Of a DNA stretch of 64,000 nucleotides, positions 1-11,755 are shown one piece after another (position 1 is the stretch's first letter; each line of letters opens with the position of its first letter). Where the stretch lies: assembly GCA_010093605.1 (NCBI GenBank), contig MU004183.1:806001-870000 (forward strand), in the 5' to 3' direction. A program made the position numbers and the translations under genes. This stretch comes from Lophium mytilinum (lineage: Eukaryota; Ascomycota; Dothideomycetes; Mytilinidiales; Mytilinidiaceae). Below the pieces are notes generated by a model, which was not told where the DNA came from, searched no databases, and was given only the letters and a program-made list of their open reading frames with translations.

Positions 1-313
1 GGTCCGTCTAGCCAATCTGAGCATGCAACAGCGTCTCCCACACTGCCGGCCAGGGATCCCATCGGTACCTGGCGATACGGGCTCGAGGGCAATGCGATCT
101 CTGATGGGTTCGGCATTAGATACCTGTCCGCTCCTACTGTACAATATATAATCTCCCGCGATCGCTATCCCTCCAAATAATTACATACTGCAAGTCATAT
201 ATATCCTTCTATTGGGTATAAAGCAACTAACTACCAGATTTCAATGAGCGCTGCGGAATTCCAGAAAAGCGTGTATCAAGCGCAAACCCGTCCTCCCCCG
301 GAATGCTCCGCTT
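1..313. other. Intergenic, left edge
   Basis: No coding frame with plausible splice structure is visible here. It is the 3' flank of the peroxidase gene on the minus strand. A short AT-rich run near 145-150 has no assigned role. Confidence 0.5.
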
Positions 314-1577
314 TTACTCAGTTATCAACAAGTTGCCTGCTCCCTTGAAGGTCGGCTGTGCTGCTGGCATCACCTGGCTGCACTCCGTTAGATTGTTGAT
401 GTTGTTGACGCCTAACAAGCTCAAGCGGGTGTATGCAGTAGCATAGTCCTAGATAGGAAGTTAGCGATTAGCAGCGTAGAACAAACGGAAGGTAATATAG
501 ATATCGCGACCTACCTCATCCCAGTGGCTCTGGCCGCCTGGACCGGCAAACTTCAGCCACTCATTGTTCATACGTGGGTCCGCGGAGAGCACCAGATCGC
601 TATTGAAGCGCAACACCTGCTTGGGGAGCGGACCTGTGCCGACGGTCTGATTGTAGAAAAGCGTATCCCATACACCGGGGGTACCGTCTTGTGGAGCTCC
701 CTTCCTAGTAGTATCTACGAAGTACTGTCGGCTCGTAGTATGTGCGCCTACAAGTGCGGCGAGATCGTGAGGCGGGATAGTTTTGTCCTGGAAGAGAGCG
801 ACCAGCTTATCGGCACTGTCATTGACGCCGGGGAGGAGACCAGTCGGGGCCGGAGTAGAGCTGTCTTTTCTGCCCACAAATACGCGTATCCGAGGGCCGA
901 GAGGACAGGTGACTACGGCGTGAATGGCTGAGAATTGGATCAGGTCGGCGTAACTATTTCCATATTGTCAACGTCATTCAGTACAAGAGAATGAGGAGCT
1001 GTTACCCAACCCCAAAAGACTTTGCTGTTGCTTTCGCCAGTGCCGCAATGCCTGCCAGACCTTTGTTCTCTGGACGACTGATCTCAGAGCCGGAGAGAAG
1101 AATACTGCCGTCTGCCCCTCCGAAGTCCTGTCCCGCTGCTGCGTTGGACTGTGACCATGCTCCAGCATCATGGAATCCAAGTCTAATTGCTTGTCGGGCG
1201 ATCTCGTTGCACCGACCTGTCGGACCCTTGAAAGCAGATGTCAGGGCCGCAGAAACGTAGAACCAAACGCAGCAAGTGTCGGCCTTGCAAGCCTTGCTAG
1301 AGAGTACCCCAGGCGGTTTGTATCCCACAGGAGCGGCTTGTGCATCTTCCTGTCTTAATAGAATATTCGCTATGCTTTGGCCGACCGGGGAGGTGATGCC
1401 GCTTTTGAGGTCTCCGATCAGAATAGGTGTAGCGTCTCCATCATCGTTGGTATCCTGAGCTAATCTTCGAGCAAGATCGCCCATTGTCTTCGCCATTCCA
1501 GGCCAGCCATATACCGGCTCGAGAAGAGCAGCAAGGCCACATCCTAGCACGATGCTGGTGAGCTTCATAATTACCAC
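314..1577 (-). CDS. Secreted class II heme peroxidase
   Basis: Model: complement(join(314..448,515..953,1006..1577)), 381 residues, all joins in frame. The protein should oxidise substrates with H2O2 outside the cell. Residues 4-24 form a signal peptide (start MVIMKLT; the Met at 1568 is equally good). The distal heme site is RLGFHDAG with Arg132 and His136, and the proximal ligand is His262 in LVGAHTTS. The segment YADLIQFSA after the first intron is typical of class II peroxidases. The residue five before the proximal His is Ala, so the surface Trp used by lignin and versatile peroxidases is not at that place; a generic, low-redox ascomycete peroxidase is most likely. The last exon encodes the Cys-containing tail ending NLLITE. 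It lies alone, with 2.4 kb of apparently empty upstream DNA. Family assignment is firm; substrate is unknown. Confidence 0.88.
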
Positions 1578-4043
1578 TACGCCAAGAACGCTGAATATAA
1601 GGAAGAAGTGATAGAATTACAACAAATAGAACGTCAAACGATTGACTTACTTCTAGGAAGCTCCGTATTAGCCCATGCTCATGAGCGAGAGCACAGCGTC
1701 ATATACCTATTTGCATTGTCTATGGTTAGGCTTGACTCCTACAGCTGTGGTCTGTTCGGAAGTTTCGAATGCTGGGCGCCGGGAGACGTGCATCAAGAAC
1801 GAGCCTGGCCTTTGCTCTCCGGAGTGCTCGCTCGCCACTGGATCCAGATATGGAGGCCTACGTGCACTCGCGGTGAGGGACTATCCAGATCGCGCTTGCT
1901 GGTCGGTAAGTGCCTATGCCTGGTTGGACTTGTCTTGACAGCTGGCGTACCAGATCTCGAGCTACGAGCGCCACATTGGCGGTGCAGAAGCTGAGCATGA
2001 GGCTGAGCCATAAATGGAATTAAGCTTGAAATCGGCCCCTTGGCGTGCAGATACGGAGATCAGAAAAGCGAAGTCTGGACTCTTTGGGGTCTGTGAGGAC
2101 TTGATTTGAGGATCAGAAGTCCCCCATTTGCTGTGACGGTCCAAAGATACCCCAGACGCATGGAGAGTGCATGATGAAGTCCGGCGCTGCTGCAGGAGTC
2201 AGGTCCGCCCAGATACGCCTGCGGAAAAAGCCGCGTGAGTCGTGCCGAGAGTTTACAGGTCTATCACGACCCAAGATCTGATTGGGGACGCTGTAGACGA
2301 GGGGGCTGATGCGGAGCTGAAGCTGCTCGTAAGGTTCGTACCTGTGTATCACAGAACGGTATTACAGCTCACGGGTTAGACGACGACATGAATTGGGAGA
2401 CAGTGCTAGGGCTGCCGAAAGGAAAGACGCATGGTTGAAGAAGAATGCATGGCTCTCCAAGCCTACCGTGCCTACCTAGAACGAAAAGTGGAGCCATCGG
2501 CGATTTGGAGAGCCGGATGGTGTAGCGACTTCCCCTTGCGCAGATCAGTCACGTGATTTATCCCTAGCACATGAATGAACCCGACGGTTCGCAAGAACGG
2601 TAAAGAAGGGTGAGGGAGGGGTAGCAAAAAGGATCGTAACTCTAGCACTGGCCTATGAACTTTACGGGAAAGCCATATATAAGTGAAATGGCGAGGAGAG
2701 ACCGGTTTTGATTAGCGAATGAATGAGCCCTGTCACGCGTTATCTCCACCAAAATTTGTTCTTCATGCAGCACGATCGCCGACGGTAGGTGTGCTTTGCT
2801 CGACAATCTGCATAACCGAATTGCGTGAACACGGTCATGGCTGGGTGGGAAAGAGGTGATTGGGTGTTATTACTGGCACGTAAGTTTTCGGCGTATGATT
2901 ATTTCTACGAAGTCCAGCTCCAGATTCGATTTTGTCGAAGAGTGCTGTGCTATTCGAATGATTGCGCTGACAAGAGATAGACTACAAGATATTATCGGAA
3001 ACGTGGAGGACACGCTAGTAATGGCTTGAGCGCTTCGCATAGAAGCAAAGCAATCACTACTCAAGAAACCCCGTTAAGCGCTCTGCGTAATACCCGTCTT
3101 TGAAACCATCTTTTGACCTGCGCCCATATCAAGACTATGAGACGGGCAGGTAGCAAGTTTCGCTGGCTGACGGGTGAGACAAGTCACAGCTTGGCTTCAA
3201 TATAATGCCCTCTAGGCCTCTCCATATTGCCTAGCTCCATCAGCTGTGCTGCGCGATACCGTCGACGAAACACAAGGGTGAGAGCTTTGACACGTATTCC
3301 TTCCGAATCTCAAACTCACAACCGCCACACTCAACTTCATTGGCCCATTTGAGGGGTGACATTCACGAACCCATCCGATGTCAATTTCCAAGAGAAGCAA
3401 AAGGAAACGAGGATTTTTAATTTGGCAAACTTTCAACGTGCAACGCTGGTTATTCTATGAAAAGGTTGGCACACTCAAACGAGTCGTCTGTTATGTACGC
3501 GTACATGTCACTACTCGAGATGGCCCAACCGGTGCTTTTTCCAAGATTCCGAATGAACCCTAAGCTCGTTATCTTGAAATATGTGCACACTAGTTGAGCT
3601 GATCGACGGTGTTGTCGAGAATCGCACCCTGCCCCTTTTCGTTAGCTCCTCGCAAAATAGTGAGATGTACGCGGTACTATTCTGCAGCCGCTAGCTTCTA
3701 CCATGTTGGCTTTTGCCCGAATTAGAGGGTTGTAGAACCGCGTGAGGCACAGTGGAAAGCAAGACTACTGCGTCATATCTTGTAAAAATAGTGCGGCACA
3801 ATATAGCCGGTTGAAATACTGCGGCGCGACAGGCAGTGCATATATCACTTAGGTAGGTTGGAGCTCCCTTAGCGCTAACGCTAGCCCGACGTGATGTTGT
3901 CAACGTCTCGGCTTGTCGCGCTTTCTCATCTTCTACCTCACTCTTCTACCAAATCTTCGTCTGTTTCCTCACTCTCGCCCTCTTCCAGCTCCACCAAGTC
4001 ATTTCAATACCGATAACTTTCTACAAATCAAATACCTCTCGCA
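1578..4043. other. Long intergenic stretch, no gene recognised
   Basis: About 2.5 kb between the divergent peroxidase and HMG-like genes. Open frames here are short, lack family motifs and lack paired splice signals. A TATA-like CATATATAAG lies near 2683-2693 with no coding frame close behind it. The right end (about 3905-4010) is pyrimidine-rich and is described separately. Confidence 0.45.
3918..4012 (+). promoter_or_regulatory. Pyrimidine-rich leader of the HMG-like gene
   Basis: This stretch is dominated by C and T (TCTTCTACC, CTCACTCTCGCCCTCTTCC) and ends about 30 bases before the ATG at 4044. CT-rich tracts just upstream of the transcription start are common in strongly expressed ascomycete genes. 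The position is seen in the sequence; the promoter role is inference. Confidence 0.4.
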
Positions 4044-4474
4044 ATGGCTCCCACTGCAGGTCGCCCCAAAGCTGCTGCTCCCAAGGCCAAAGCTGCCGGA
4101 GGCGTCAAGAAAGGCCCTACTGGCCGGAAGAGCAAGAAGGCGTCGGGTGCTATGGCTGCCATGCAGAAGTACTGTGAGTAGATCTTCTTCATTTTGCGTC
4201 CAAAAATCAGCTGTCAGCTTCACCTGGACAGCTGAAACACGCGTTTTTCACCTGGTACTTGGCTGGATGATTGTTGATCACGTAAACCACAGTCAAAGAG
4301 CACCGCGACGAGTTCCCAGGAATGGCGTTCAAGGAGCAGCAGAAGGAGCTCGGCAAGATGGTACGTCACGTCATCGATTTTATTCGAAAAGCACGCGTTT
4401 CCGTCATTTCCCGCCACTAACATCCCGTTCAGTGGAAGGCATCTGATGAGAACCCAAAGAACGCGGCGGCTTAG
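4044..4474 (+). CDS. Small HMG-box-related basic protein
   Basis: Model: join(4044..4173,4293..4360,4433..4474), 79 residues. The first 42 residues are rich in Ala, Lys and Pro (MAPTAGRPKAAAPKAKAAGG), like a histone tail or nuclear signal. Residues 37-70 (MAAMQKYFKEHRDEFPGMAF and the following EQQKELGKMWKA) match the part of an HMG box from the end of helix 1 to the Trp of helix 2. Helix 3 is missing: the protein stops a few residues after the conserved Trp. Introns are GTGAGT..CACAG and GTACGT..TTCAG with a CACTAAC branch site, so the model is well supported. A chromatin or DNA-associated role is inferred from composition and the partial box. It is shorter than a usual HMG-box protein, so it is either a mini-protein family or a reduced relic under selection. 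Confidence 0.7.
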
Positions 4475-6649
4475 TGCATCTTTCAGCACGCCGGTCCTAG
4501 ACATAATGGCATCAAGGCTCTCACTTACTTCGCCGGTATTAATCTTTACGACGTCGACTTGATGGCTCATCGCTTCCTTGATCACCTTCGATCTTTCTGC
4601 CCGGTATTCGTCCAGGTCTGGAAGAAGCTAGAAATCGTTTCTCGGACTAGTCCACCAATCCCCTTGGAGCGAAGGCAGACGTCAAGAACTCTCTTCTAGG
4701 CTTCCATTTGCGTATCACTTCACCCACAACATCAATCTTCTTCTTTCTTCTTTCATACCCCCATGTAACTATATTTGCTTTTCGGTCATCAGCGGACGGA
4801 CACGGCGGTCAACGGTACGGCGATATGCGAGCGGATCTCGAGGGGCATTGATTTTGCTTCCGGACGAGGGTTTTCCCTATGCATATGAACTTTCTATCAC
4901 TTTTCTTCTGACTCAATGCGCCTGGTGATTCTGTGAAGTTGTACGAGGCAACTCAATGATCTACTTCTCACTTGCGAGCTTGACTGTGCGTGCATCTATT
5001 TCTGAACTTTGATGAACGTAGGCGGATCAATTGCAGAGGAACTCTTCCTCATTGTCTCCCGCTCTGTTTCCGGAAACTAACGGACTGCAGCGTCGACCTT
5101 GGCTTTCGACATAACAGCAGTCTTACCGTCGCTTTATGAAGCGACGAACGGGATTCGCGACGCGACGATGATAGTCATATGTCTTTCCGACAGCCTCTTC
5201 TTTCTCCTTTTCCGTCCATGCCTCGTTTCTAGCCTTTTGCCTTACCACGACTCACTTCTTCTCCTCGAGAGTGAAGGCTCCGGCATCCTTCTCAGCTTTG
5301 ATGATGTTGTTGTGAACTGAGACGCTTGATTGAACGGACTACTTCTTGCATTTGGGATATCTCCTGATTCACGCAGCGGCAACTTTTATATCTTCTCCAA
5401 CTTCCTTCCTTTATGTTGGATACAGCTCCGCAGACAAGTCGAGTGCGCAAAAGTACACAGGTTTTGAATAAGAACTACGCTAGAAGCGAGTTCGTGTAGA
5501 TCTCTGCGAATCTCCAACCACGTCTCTGATTTAGAGCTATGAAGCTTCTTCACAGGGTGAGGCTATGGAGCATAATACAGTCCGCTGAAGATCAGGGACA
5601 AGAATCTAAGGATAAGAAGCATCCTTGCTCCGTTCAAGAACATGTTTGTGAGTGCTGTATAGCCAGCATTAGTTTAGTAGCAGGTCTCAAACGCTCCAGT
5701 CGGCCCACGGAAGTCGGGTAGCGAATCAGAGAGAAATGTCTGAGGTGATCAGTGCAAATACTGAGAGATTCAGGTTTTCATCCACAGTCTATGACCCCGA
5801 ATTTCTTCTACCCGTCAGTGCCCGGCATTCATATTGCATCCCTCAATACTCAGGACGGCTTTTCCGGAAGCTTTCCGTTAAAGAACTTCCATCTGGCCAG
5901 ACACCAAGTAGGCAACGAGTTACCCAGACGCTGTTAACAGTTTCTGTGGACAAGGAGATCGTCAAAGGAGCACTTTCCACGATCGAGAACACGCACTATT
6001 CTATTCAGGGAAATTATGACAGCGTCTTTTCAGATCATATCAAGGGTCAGATTAACAGGCTTGTCGAAAAGCAAAATGCCTGCTTCCCGCGACCGAACTA
6101 GTCTCCCATGTGAACCATATTCAGCATTGACATGGACTGGGACCAACTTGATGAGAGCCAACAAGAGGTCAGAGCCATAAGAGTCATATTGAAAACCCTT
6201 GAGAAGCCGAAAGACATGCCAGACTCTGGTGCCGTCGGCGGTCCGATCGAGTAACCTTCCCCGTCCCTGTTGTTTCGAGTAATAATCTTCAAGTTTACCG
6301 CTTGTCCCCACTGCTTGGAGTACCCCCACAGTTTTTCGAAGACTCAAGGGCGATGTCAAGCTTCAAGCAGTGCAGATTAGACTGCCTCTTGACTAAATGC
6401 CTGCTCAGCAACCAGGCTACCCCCAACAGTGGTGTGATCGCAACACGATCGAACCGGTTTCAGAGCAGAAGGGACCCTATCGCTTGCGACACCGCGGGAA
6501 CCATCGGTGGTCAAGACAATGCGGAATCTTGGTATAAATCACCTTTCATATTACGAATGATGAGCCAACCCACTGGCTCAGTATGCATCGATGAGACACA
6601 GACGAGCTTTTTTTTTTTGGTGGATTCGCTCAGTCCTCTTTAGTGAACT
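4475..6649. other. Intergenic with coding-like scraps, no intact gene
   Basis: No intact gene is visible over about 2.2 kb. Two minus-strand pieces look coding: about 4535-4615, with a charged stretch ending in VVKINTGE directly followed by a good splice donor (GTAAGTGAG), and about 5160-5330, a Glu/Lys-rich piece containing NNIIKAEKDAGAFTLEEKK and interrupted by a stop. They could be remains of one decayed minus-strand gene. I could not name a family. Confidence 0.35.
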
Positions 6650-6736
6650 TCTAGAGAGCACTGCCGTAGTATCCGCCTTGGGCATTAACGTTTGCTCCGC
6701 GGCCTAGCAGGATGTGGACAATCCTCTCGTGCCCTC

Positions 6737-8284
6737 CTAAAAAACAGCGCATAGATTACCGCCGTAGTATTCGTCTCCTGGGCAATTGGCCTCTACAACT
6801 CTGTCTTGTAGCATCTTGACGATTGCCTGGTGACCGTGACTAATAGCAAACTCGAGAACATTAGCGTAGTCCACGCCTTGCGCTTTGATGTCTGCTCCCT
6901 TGTCTAGTAGTATCTGGACAATCTTCTCATGTCCGTACTCACTAGCTTCCACGAGAGGATTGTCGTTGTCTTCTTTATTTCTGGCATGCTGTTCCCGATA
7001 ATCGGCTTGCTGGCTTTCGACTATGTCTGTGTACATGTTCATGGACACAGGCATCGGGGCCTGACGGACCCGTTGCCCAGGTGGCTCCAGTCTCTGCCGC
7101 ATGTCAAAAGCACTGTCTTCGTTGAGAACCCGTCCTGAATGTAGACTTTCAGTGAACGTGGGGCTATCGTAGATAGTACCAGTGCCCTTGACATGCTTCA
7201 TCTGCCACAGGTGCGCAACGGTGTCCAGCCCTACCTCTTGACCACCGTCTTGTTGGTTCTTTGTGACTATCATAGAACAGCCAAGTCTCTTTTGCAGATT
7301 CGATGTGCAGAGCTTGCAAAAGAAGGGGACATCGAGTTCGAATCTGGATGTGGTCTGTAGCTGATATGCTACGATATCTGCTGACGGCCGGTCTTCAGGG
7401 TGATGAGCCAGCATTTTTGAGATTATGTTTGCCATGAATGATTGATCCTTCTCGCTATTGCAAGTGCTTTCAACAAGAACGGCTTGCAGACTTTCAAGCT
7501 GTTTGTAGTAGGCCTCGTTCAGGACCTCAGGGGGCAACGAGCGGTACAGGACCATGAATGCTTCCAAAAGAACGCATCCGAGAGAAAACACGTCTGACTT
7601 TGAGTTCCTGGGCCCAAAGTCCGCCACTTCCGGAGAGCAGTACCTTCGTGTGAACATCCCAGGGTGTCCTCCTGTCGTGCTATGGCCAGACAAACTGAAG
7701 TCATAAGACAGGCCGAAATCAGTGTAGATTGGAGACCCCCGATGGATAAGGATGTTATGAGGCTTTATGTCCTTGTGTCTGATGGTCCGTTGATGCATGA
7801 AAGAAAGACCGTCAGACAGACACCCGAAACATGAGTACAGTATTCCACGACTTGGCTGGTCCAATTCATCGACATCCCAACAAGCTGCCAAGAAGGTGGC
7901 AAGATCTCCACCGTCTGCTACCGGCTGTAAAATAAGGCCAAATTCTCGTCCTGCCGTATAAGTCGCAAAAACTCGGATGATATGGTGATGTGACGCTAAA
8001 CGCTGGATAATCTGCACTTCGTTCAAGAATCCTTTCTTTACCTGCTCGAGGTTTCGTGTTGTAACATTGCGGAACACTTTGCGAGCGTACACGAATCCCG
8101 AGATAACATCTTCAACCATCTCGACAGACGCACTTGCTCCAATGCCCAAATTCTTCACGAGCCTATATGGTAGGACCTCCTTTTCAACAATGTCATAGTG
8201 CTTTCCTTCTTGAATGCGTATTTTATTGACCACCTCGTAGCCGTCTGCTCCAAGCAGCGCCCAATCATCAAACTCGGATGTCAT
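6737..8284 (-). CDS. Protein kinase with C-terminal ankyrin repeats, 3' end frameshifted
   Basis: A single uninterrupted frame of 515 residues. The kinase domain spans about 38-320: glycine loop GIGASASV, ATP Lys69 in YARKVF, catalytic loop RHKDIKPHNIL with Asp172 (HKD in place of HRD), DFG at 189-191, and SPEVAD for the APE motif. After a linker, ankyrin repeats begin near residue 440 (EASEYGHEKIVQILLDKGAD). The frame ends at GGNLCAVF, but the next 80 bases (6656-6736) in another frame read GGHERIVHILLGRGANVNAQ, a clear ankyrin repeat, followed by GGYYGSAL and a stop. The switch falls in a run of six T on the coding strand, so a one-base slip has cut off the last repeat. The protein probably still works as a kinase. 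Such kinase-ankyrin proteins are common and variable in filamentous fungi. The substrate is unknown. Confidence 0.82.
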   Translation of the reverse strand: MTSEFDDWALLGADGYEVVNKIRIQEGKHYDIVEKEVLPYRLVKNLGIGASASVEMVEDVISGFVYARKVFRNVTTRNLEQVKKGFLNEVQIIQRLASHHHIIRVFATYTAGREFGLILQPVADGGDLATFLAACWDVDELDQPSRGILYSCFGCLSDGLSFMHQRTIRHKDIKPHNILIHRGSPIYTDFGLSYDFSLSGHSTTGGHPGMFTRRYCSPEVADFGPRNSKSDVFSLGCVLLEAFMVLYRSLPPEVLNEAYYKQLESLQAVLVESTCNSEKDQSFMANIISKMLAHHPEDRPSADIVAYQLQTTSRFELDVPFFCKLCTSNLQKRLGCSMIVTKNQQDGGQEVGLDTVAHLWQMKHVKGTGTIYDSPTFTESLHSGRVLNEDSAFDMRQRLEPPGQRVRQAPMPVSMNMYTDIVESQQADYREQHARNKEDNDNPLVEASEYGHEKIVQILLDKGADIKAQGVDYANVLEFAISHGHQAIVKMLQDRVVEANCPGDEYYGGNLCAVF

Positions 8285-9220
8285 ATCGTTGTCTCAGATC
8301 GTATGCAATAGCTGTCGAAGATGGCGTTCAAGGTGTTCAGGAGCGTCGCAGTAAGATGATCCTTGCTAGCCTCCTTTCCCTTTTCAAGGGCGAAGGTAGA
8401 CGTGGAACGGAATTGGCCTTAAAGGATTCTATGAGAAGGTGCTAGACAAGACCAGTCAGTACGTCTTCTGTGGAAAAGATATAGAATCATAGCTTACACT
8501 CGTCGCCTCCAAACACTGATTAATGTAAGGTGGATAAGCTGTGAAGACCCAATCTGTATCGTATCTGTAAAACCTGTAGATTCCTTGAGAGATGTGAACG
8601 TGAAGAGGTGAGTGTGCTGGCAGCCGGAAGGCTGAATGCGAAGTGCCAGGCTGAGATTCACGCTGAACATGATTGGATGGGGCGCGCAGTGTCGCGGTCT
8701 GTCTGGGGCACCTAAGCCATTGAACAAATCACTGAATCGTACAAGAAAAGACGATGTGGAGAGATACAATGATAGCCGAGTAATTTGACTACTTTCTCTT
8801 GTAAGATGGGTAACCATTGTATGTACTTCCCATGGGCTACCTAGCATCCTGATATCTGCGCCGAACAAGGTCTTGGGCCATAACCTGTGGAGTTTACTTG
8901 TAGGATTAAGACGGGAACACAACACTGTGGCAGTACGATTGTCTCTCTCTGAATATACCTTTGTGCTCTGATGTGGTGCAAAAACTTGGTGGAGAAGACA
9001 AGACGAGACCTCGGGCTTGGTGCTTATCGATAACGCACCTGGCTAAGATCAACGTGTTGTGTCAACGGCGACTAGTAAAAAGCAATCCTAAACAATACGT
9101 CGCAACCTATATTATCACCTACATAACCCCTTAGCCTCTGTCGCGTACCATCCTGAACCCATATAAACCTCGCTGCAACACCGGCGTGGTCCTGCTTCGG
9201 TAGCAGTAGCCGACCTACCA
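8285..9220. other. Divergent promoter region, kinase and SEC12
   Basis: About 0.9 kb separates two genes read away from each other. A 143-residue minus-strand open frame at 8494-8925 has no family motif and an unlikely composition, so it is not called. Nothing else is recognised. Confidence 0.4.
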
Positions 9221-11210
9221 ATGTCACCCCCAATATCTATCAGCGAAGCAAAGACCTCGTACCCTATCTTCGCGGCAACATTCGCCCACAATCACGCTGG
9301 GTATCTCGTAGTAGGCGGCGGCGGGGGTGCTGGTATATTTCCCCACTCGCTTAAGCTCCATGTCTCGAGCTGACAGCTTCTGAATAGGACGCAGTGGAGT
9401 TGGAAACAAGATCACTGCTTTTGATGTGAGCTCGCGAGCTCCGAAGCTCGAACCGTCCGCCGAATTAGAACTCTCTCGCGATGAAGACTCGGTGACCTGT
9501 TTGGCCAATCTGGCCACCAAAGACGGCCTGGTCCTTTACGCTGGCCTCAACTCCTCCCCCGCCGACCGCGACGCGAACAAGAATGAACACTTCCGGTCCT
9601 TTGAGTTAGAATACCCGAAGAAGAAACAGTCTGGGAAGAATGAGAAGGTTACATCCCAGTCATCCGAGGCGAAAATTTCGTTTCTCAGCAAGACGAGTCT
9701 GCTCAAGGCACCGGAATCGGTAGCCGCGAAGAAGGACGGCTACCAACGCCTGTTGCGCTTGTCTCGCCCCAAGCGAAGTGCAAATGGAAGCAAACGAATA
9801 GGCGCAATCGCATCAAGTCTTGCTGGACAGGAGAATGAGGTTGTGGTCTTCAATGCTACAACGTCTTCGCCGAGAGCACCAGGCGATATAATACAACGGA
9901 TCTCGCCGCATCACGGAGAGGAAGCGAATGATCTTGACATCTTGGAACCCGAGGACGGAGAATTCAAACTGGTCTATTGCACGGACTATTCTGTGTACAC
10001 AGCCGACATCTCCTATGACTTTTCGAAGAAGAAATCGCAAGAGAAGCTCGAGCCGCCCCGGTCCAAGTACTCAGTGCCTTTCCCTGACGTCTTCGAGAAG
10101 AAGGGTAGAAACAAGATTCGATGTGTTCGGTGGCTTTCTCCGTCACACATTCTACTCCTATCGAATTCCCCAAATCGCACCGGAGCCGAGCTTCAGATTC
10201 TGAGGCTCTATGGAGACACAATGGGAAGCATCACGTACCGCAAGACTCTTCCCCGGCACATAAAACAGGCTACGGACCTGGACGTGTGTGCTCTAGACGC
10301 TGACGATCATGGAGCCTACCAAATAGTCATAGGTGTGGCCGGTGCCGACTGCTCCACTAGCATCTTCACCATCGATTACAAAGGCATAGCAAAGAACAGC
10401 TTAAGTGGCTTCTCTCATTACAACACTGTCCGGGATGTCCACCCTTTCCAGATCACGAAGGTGGTTTTCTCCCCGTTCTTCTCCCCGTGGACAGCTCCGA
10501 ATGCCGAGAAGATAAAACAGCTTGGACCACAATACCTCCGCCTCGCCTCTACATCTCTAGGGAACACCATCGTGGTCGACACCATGACCCTACAGCCCGC
10601 GTCAAAGAAATCACGCTCCCGATTCATTCTTGGGGCCCCTGGATCTCGAGCGAATAAGCTCGCGTCCTACTTCTTGGCGTTGATTGTACTTTTAGTCAGC
10701 ATCATGCTTGCCCAACCCTTAGTCGACCCTGATGGCCGCTGGACCCAAGCTCTGGTCCCAGAGAGTATTCGAAATGTGGTCAGCAGCTTCAATCCTATAG
10801 AAGTTCCCATGGATGATGCTCGAGCCGCGGCACACTCCGCTATACCCGAAGCTGTCCGTGAGCCCATTGCGCGCACCTCGCACCGCCTACGCGATCTCCT
10901 CCATCCCCATCACAGCGAGAAACACAAGAACGATGGGAACACGAAAGCGCTTATTGTTCGTGCGGACCCGGAGACTGACTATATGCTCTCTACTGAGGTC
11001 CACGACGGCCCCGAAGCTGTCGTCCAGCAGCACACGGAGGCGAAGCGCTGGGAGGAACTGAACCATGAAGAACGGAGCTGGTGGAAGGAGAAATTGACGA
11101 GCGCGGGTGCGTGGACAGTAGACGAGGGGGAGACTGTGTTGAAGAGCATCTTCTTTGGACAGATAGGGGGCTTTGTGGGGCAGATGGCGCAGGAAGTGTT
11201 GAATGGTTAA
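9221..11210 (+). CDS. sec12: Sec12, guanine-nucleotide exchange factor for Sar1
   Basis: Model: join(9221..9332,9388..11210), 644 residues; the 55-base intron is GTATAT..AATAG. Sec12 sits in the ER membrane and loads Sar1 with GTP to start COPII coat assembly. The N-terminus reads YLVVGGGGGAGRSGVGNKIT, the glycine-rich strand that opens the Sec12/PREB beta-propeller and bears the exchange loop. Weak WD-type repeats follow to about residue 440. One membrane segment at about 462-482 (SYFLALIVLLVSIMLAQPLV) anchors the cytosolic propeller. The luminal tail of about 160 residues is rich in charged residues and longer than in yeast, as is usual in filamentous fungi. The short first exon holds the conserved motif, so any start inside exon 2 would lose it. 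Confidence 0.85.
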
Positions 11211-11755
11211 CGGGTGAGAGACATCGTGTCTCGGTCGGGTGCTGGCCTGGCGGTGTAGTAGTGTAGTAGTGTAACCAATTGACCTCGTTCGCTTCCTTGA
11301 ATACGATGTGTCTCTCTGATCTTGCGTAGCTGTGATAGTGGTCCATTCACGGCTCCATGATATATATTTCAATGATGCTGCTAGGTGCTTCAATACCTAT
11401 AAAGGCTTGCCGCTCCCTGGACGACCGGTGACCTGAATAGGAACGAACTAAGCTGGAGAATTATGCACCTGCTGCAATCCATGCGAAACACACATAAATC
11501 GCGCTGGGAAGCAATAATTCGAGCCCAATGATTGGCTTCCGGTGAGGCGGGAGGACCGTGCTCGTGACCCGCGTTGCGTTGCTGAAAGTGAGGTCAACCG
11601 CGAAACCTCCAACCTCCAGAGCTTGTCTGCACGGCATAGCTGTCCTACTTCACCACTTCTTCCCCCCTCCATCTCACTCACCGTACTGCTCCAGTCTATG
11701 GCTGGCTTCCTTCCTACCTCCCAGCCCGTTCTGCGCTTCCTCTGAAGCAGCAAAC
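11211..11755. other. SEC12-TOR intergenic region with CT-rich leader
   Basis: SEC12 and TOR lie head to tail here. At about 11636-11695 the top strand is strongly pyrimidine-rich (CTTCTTCCCCCCTCCATCTC), which fits the core promoter or 5' leader of TOR. No gene is seen. Confidence 0.45.

Noticed and set aside
461-877. A free-standing minus-strand gene of 138 residues
   Set aside because: It is the middle exon of the peroxidase read through into the second intron. The true join goes from DE to DYATAYTRL at 448.
524-931. Plus-strand 135-residue frame
   Set aside because: It lies opposite the peroxidase exon 2, has no motif and is a shadow frame.
4500-5340. Possible decayed minus-strand coiled-coil gene
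   Set aside because: Only two short coding-like pieces with a stop between them; no family could be named and no full splice model works.
8494-8925. Minus-strand 143-residue frame upstream of the kinase gene
   Set aside because: No motif, no signal peptide, unlikely composition and it lies in a divergent promoter region.
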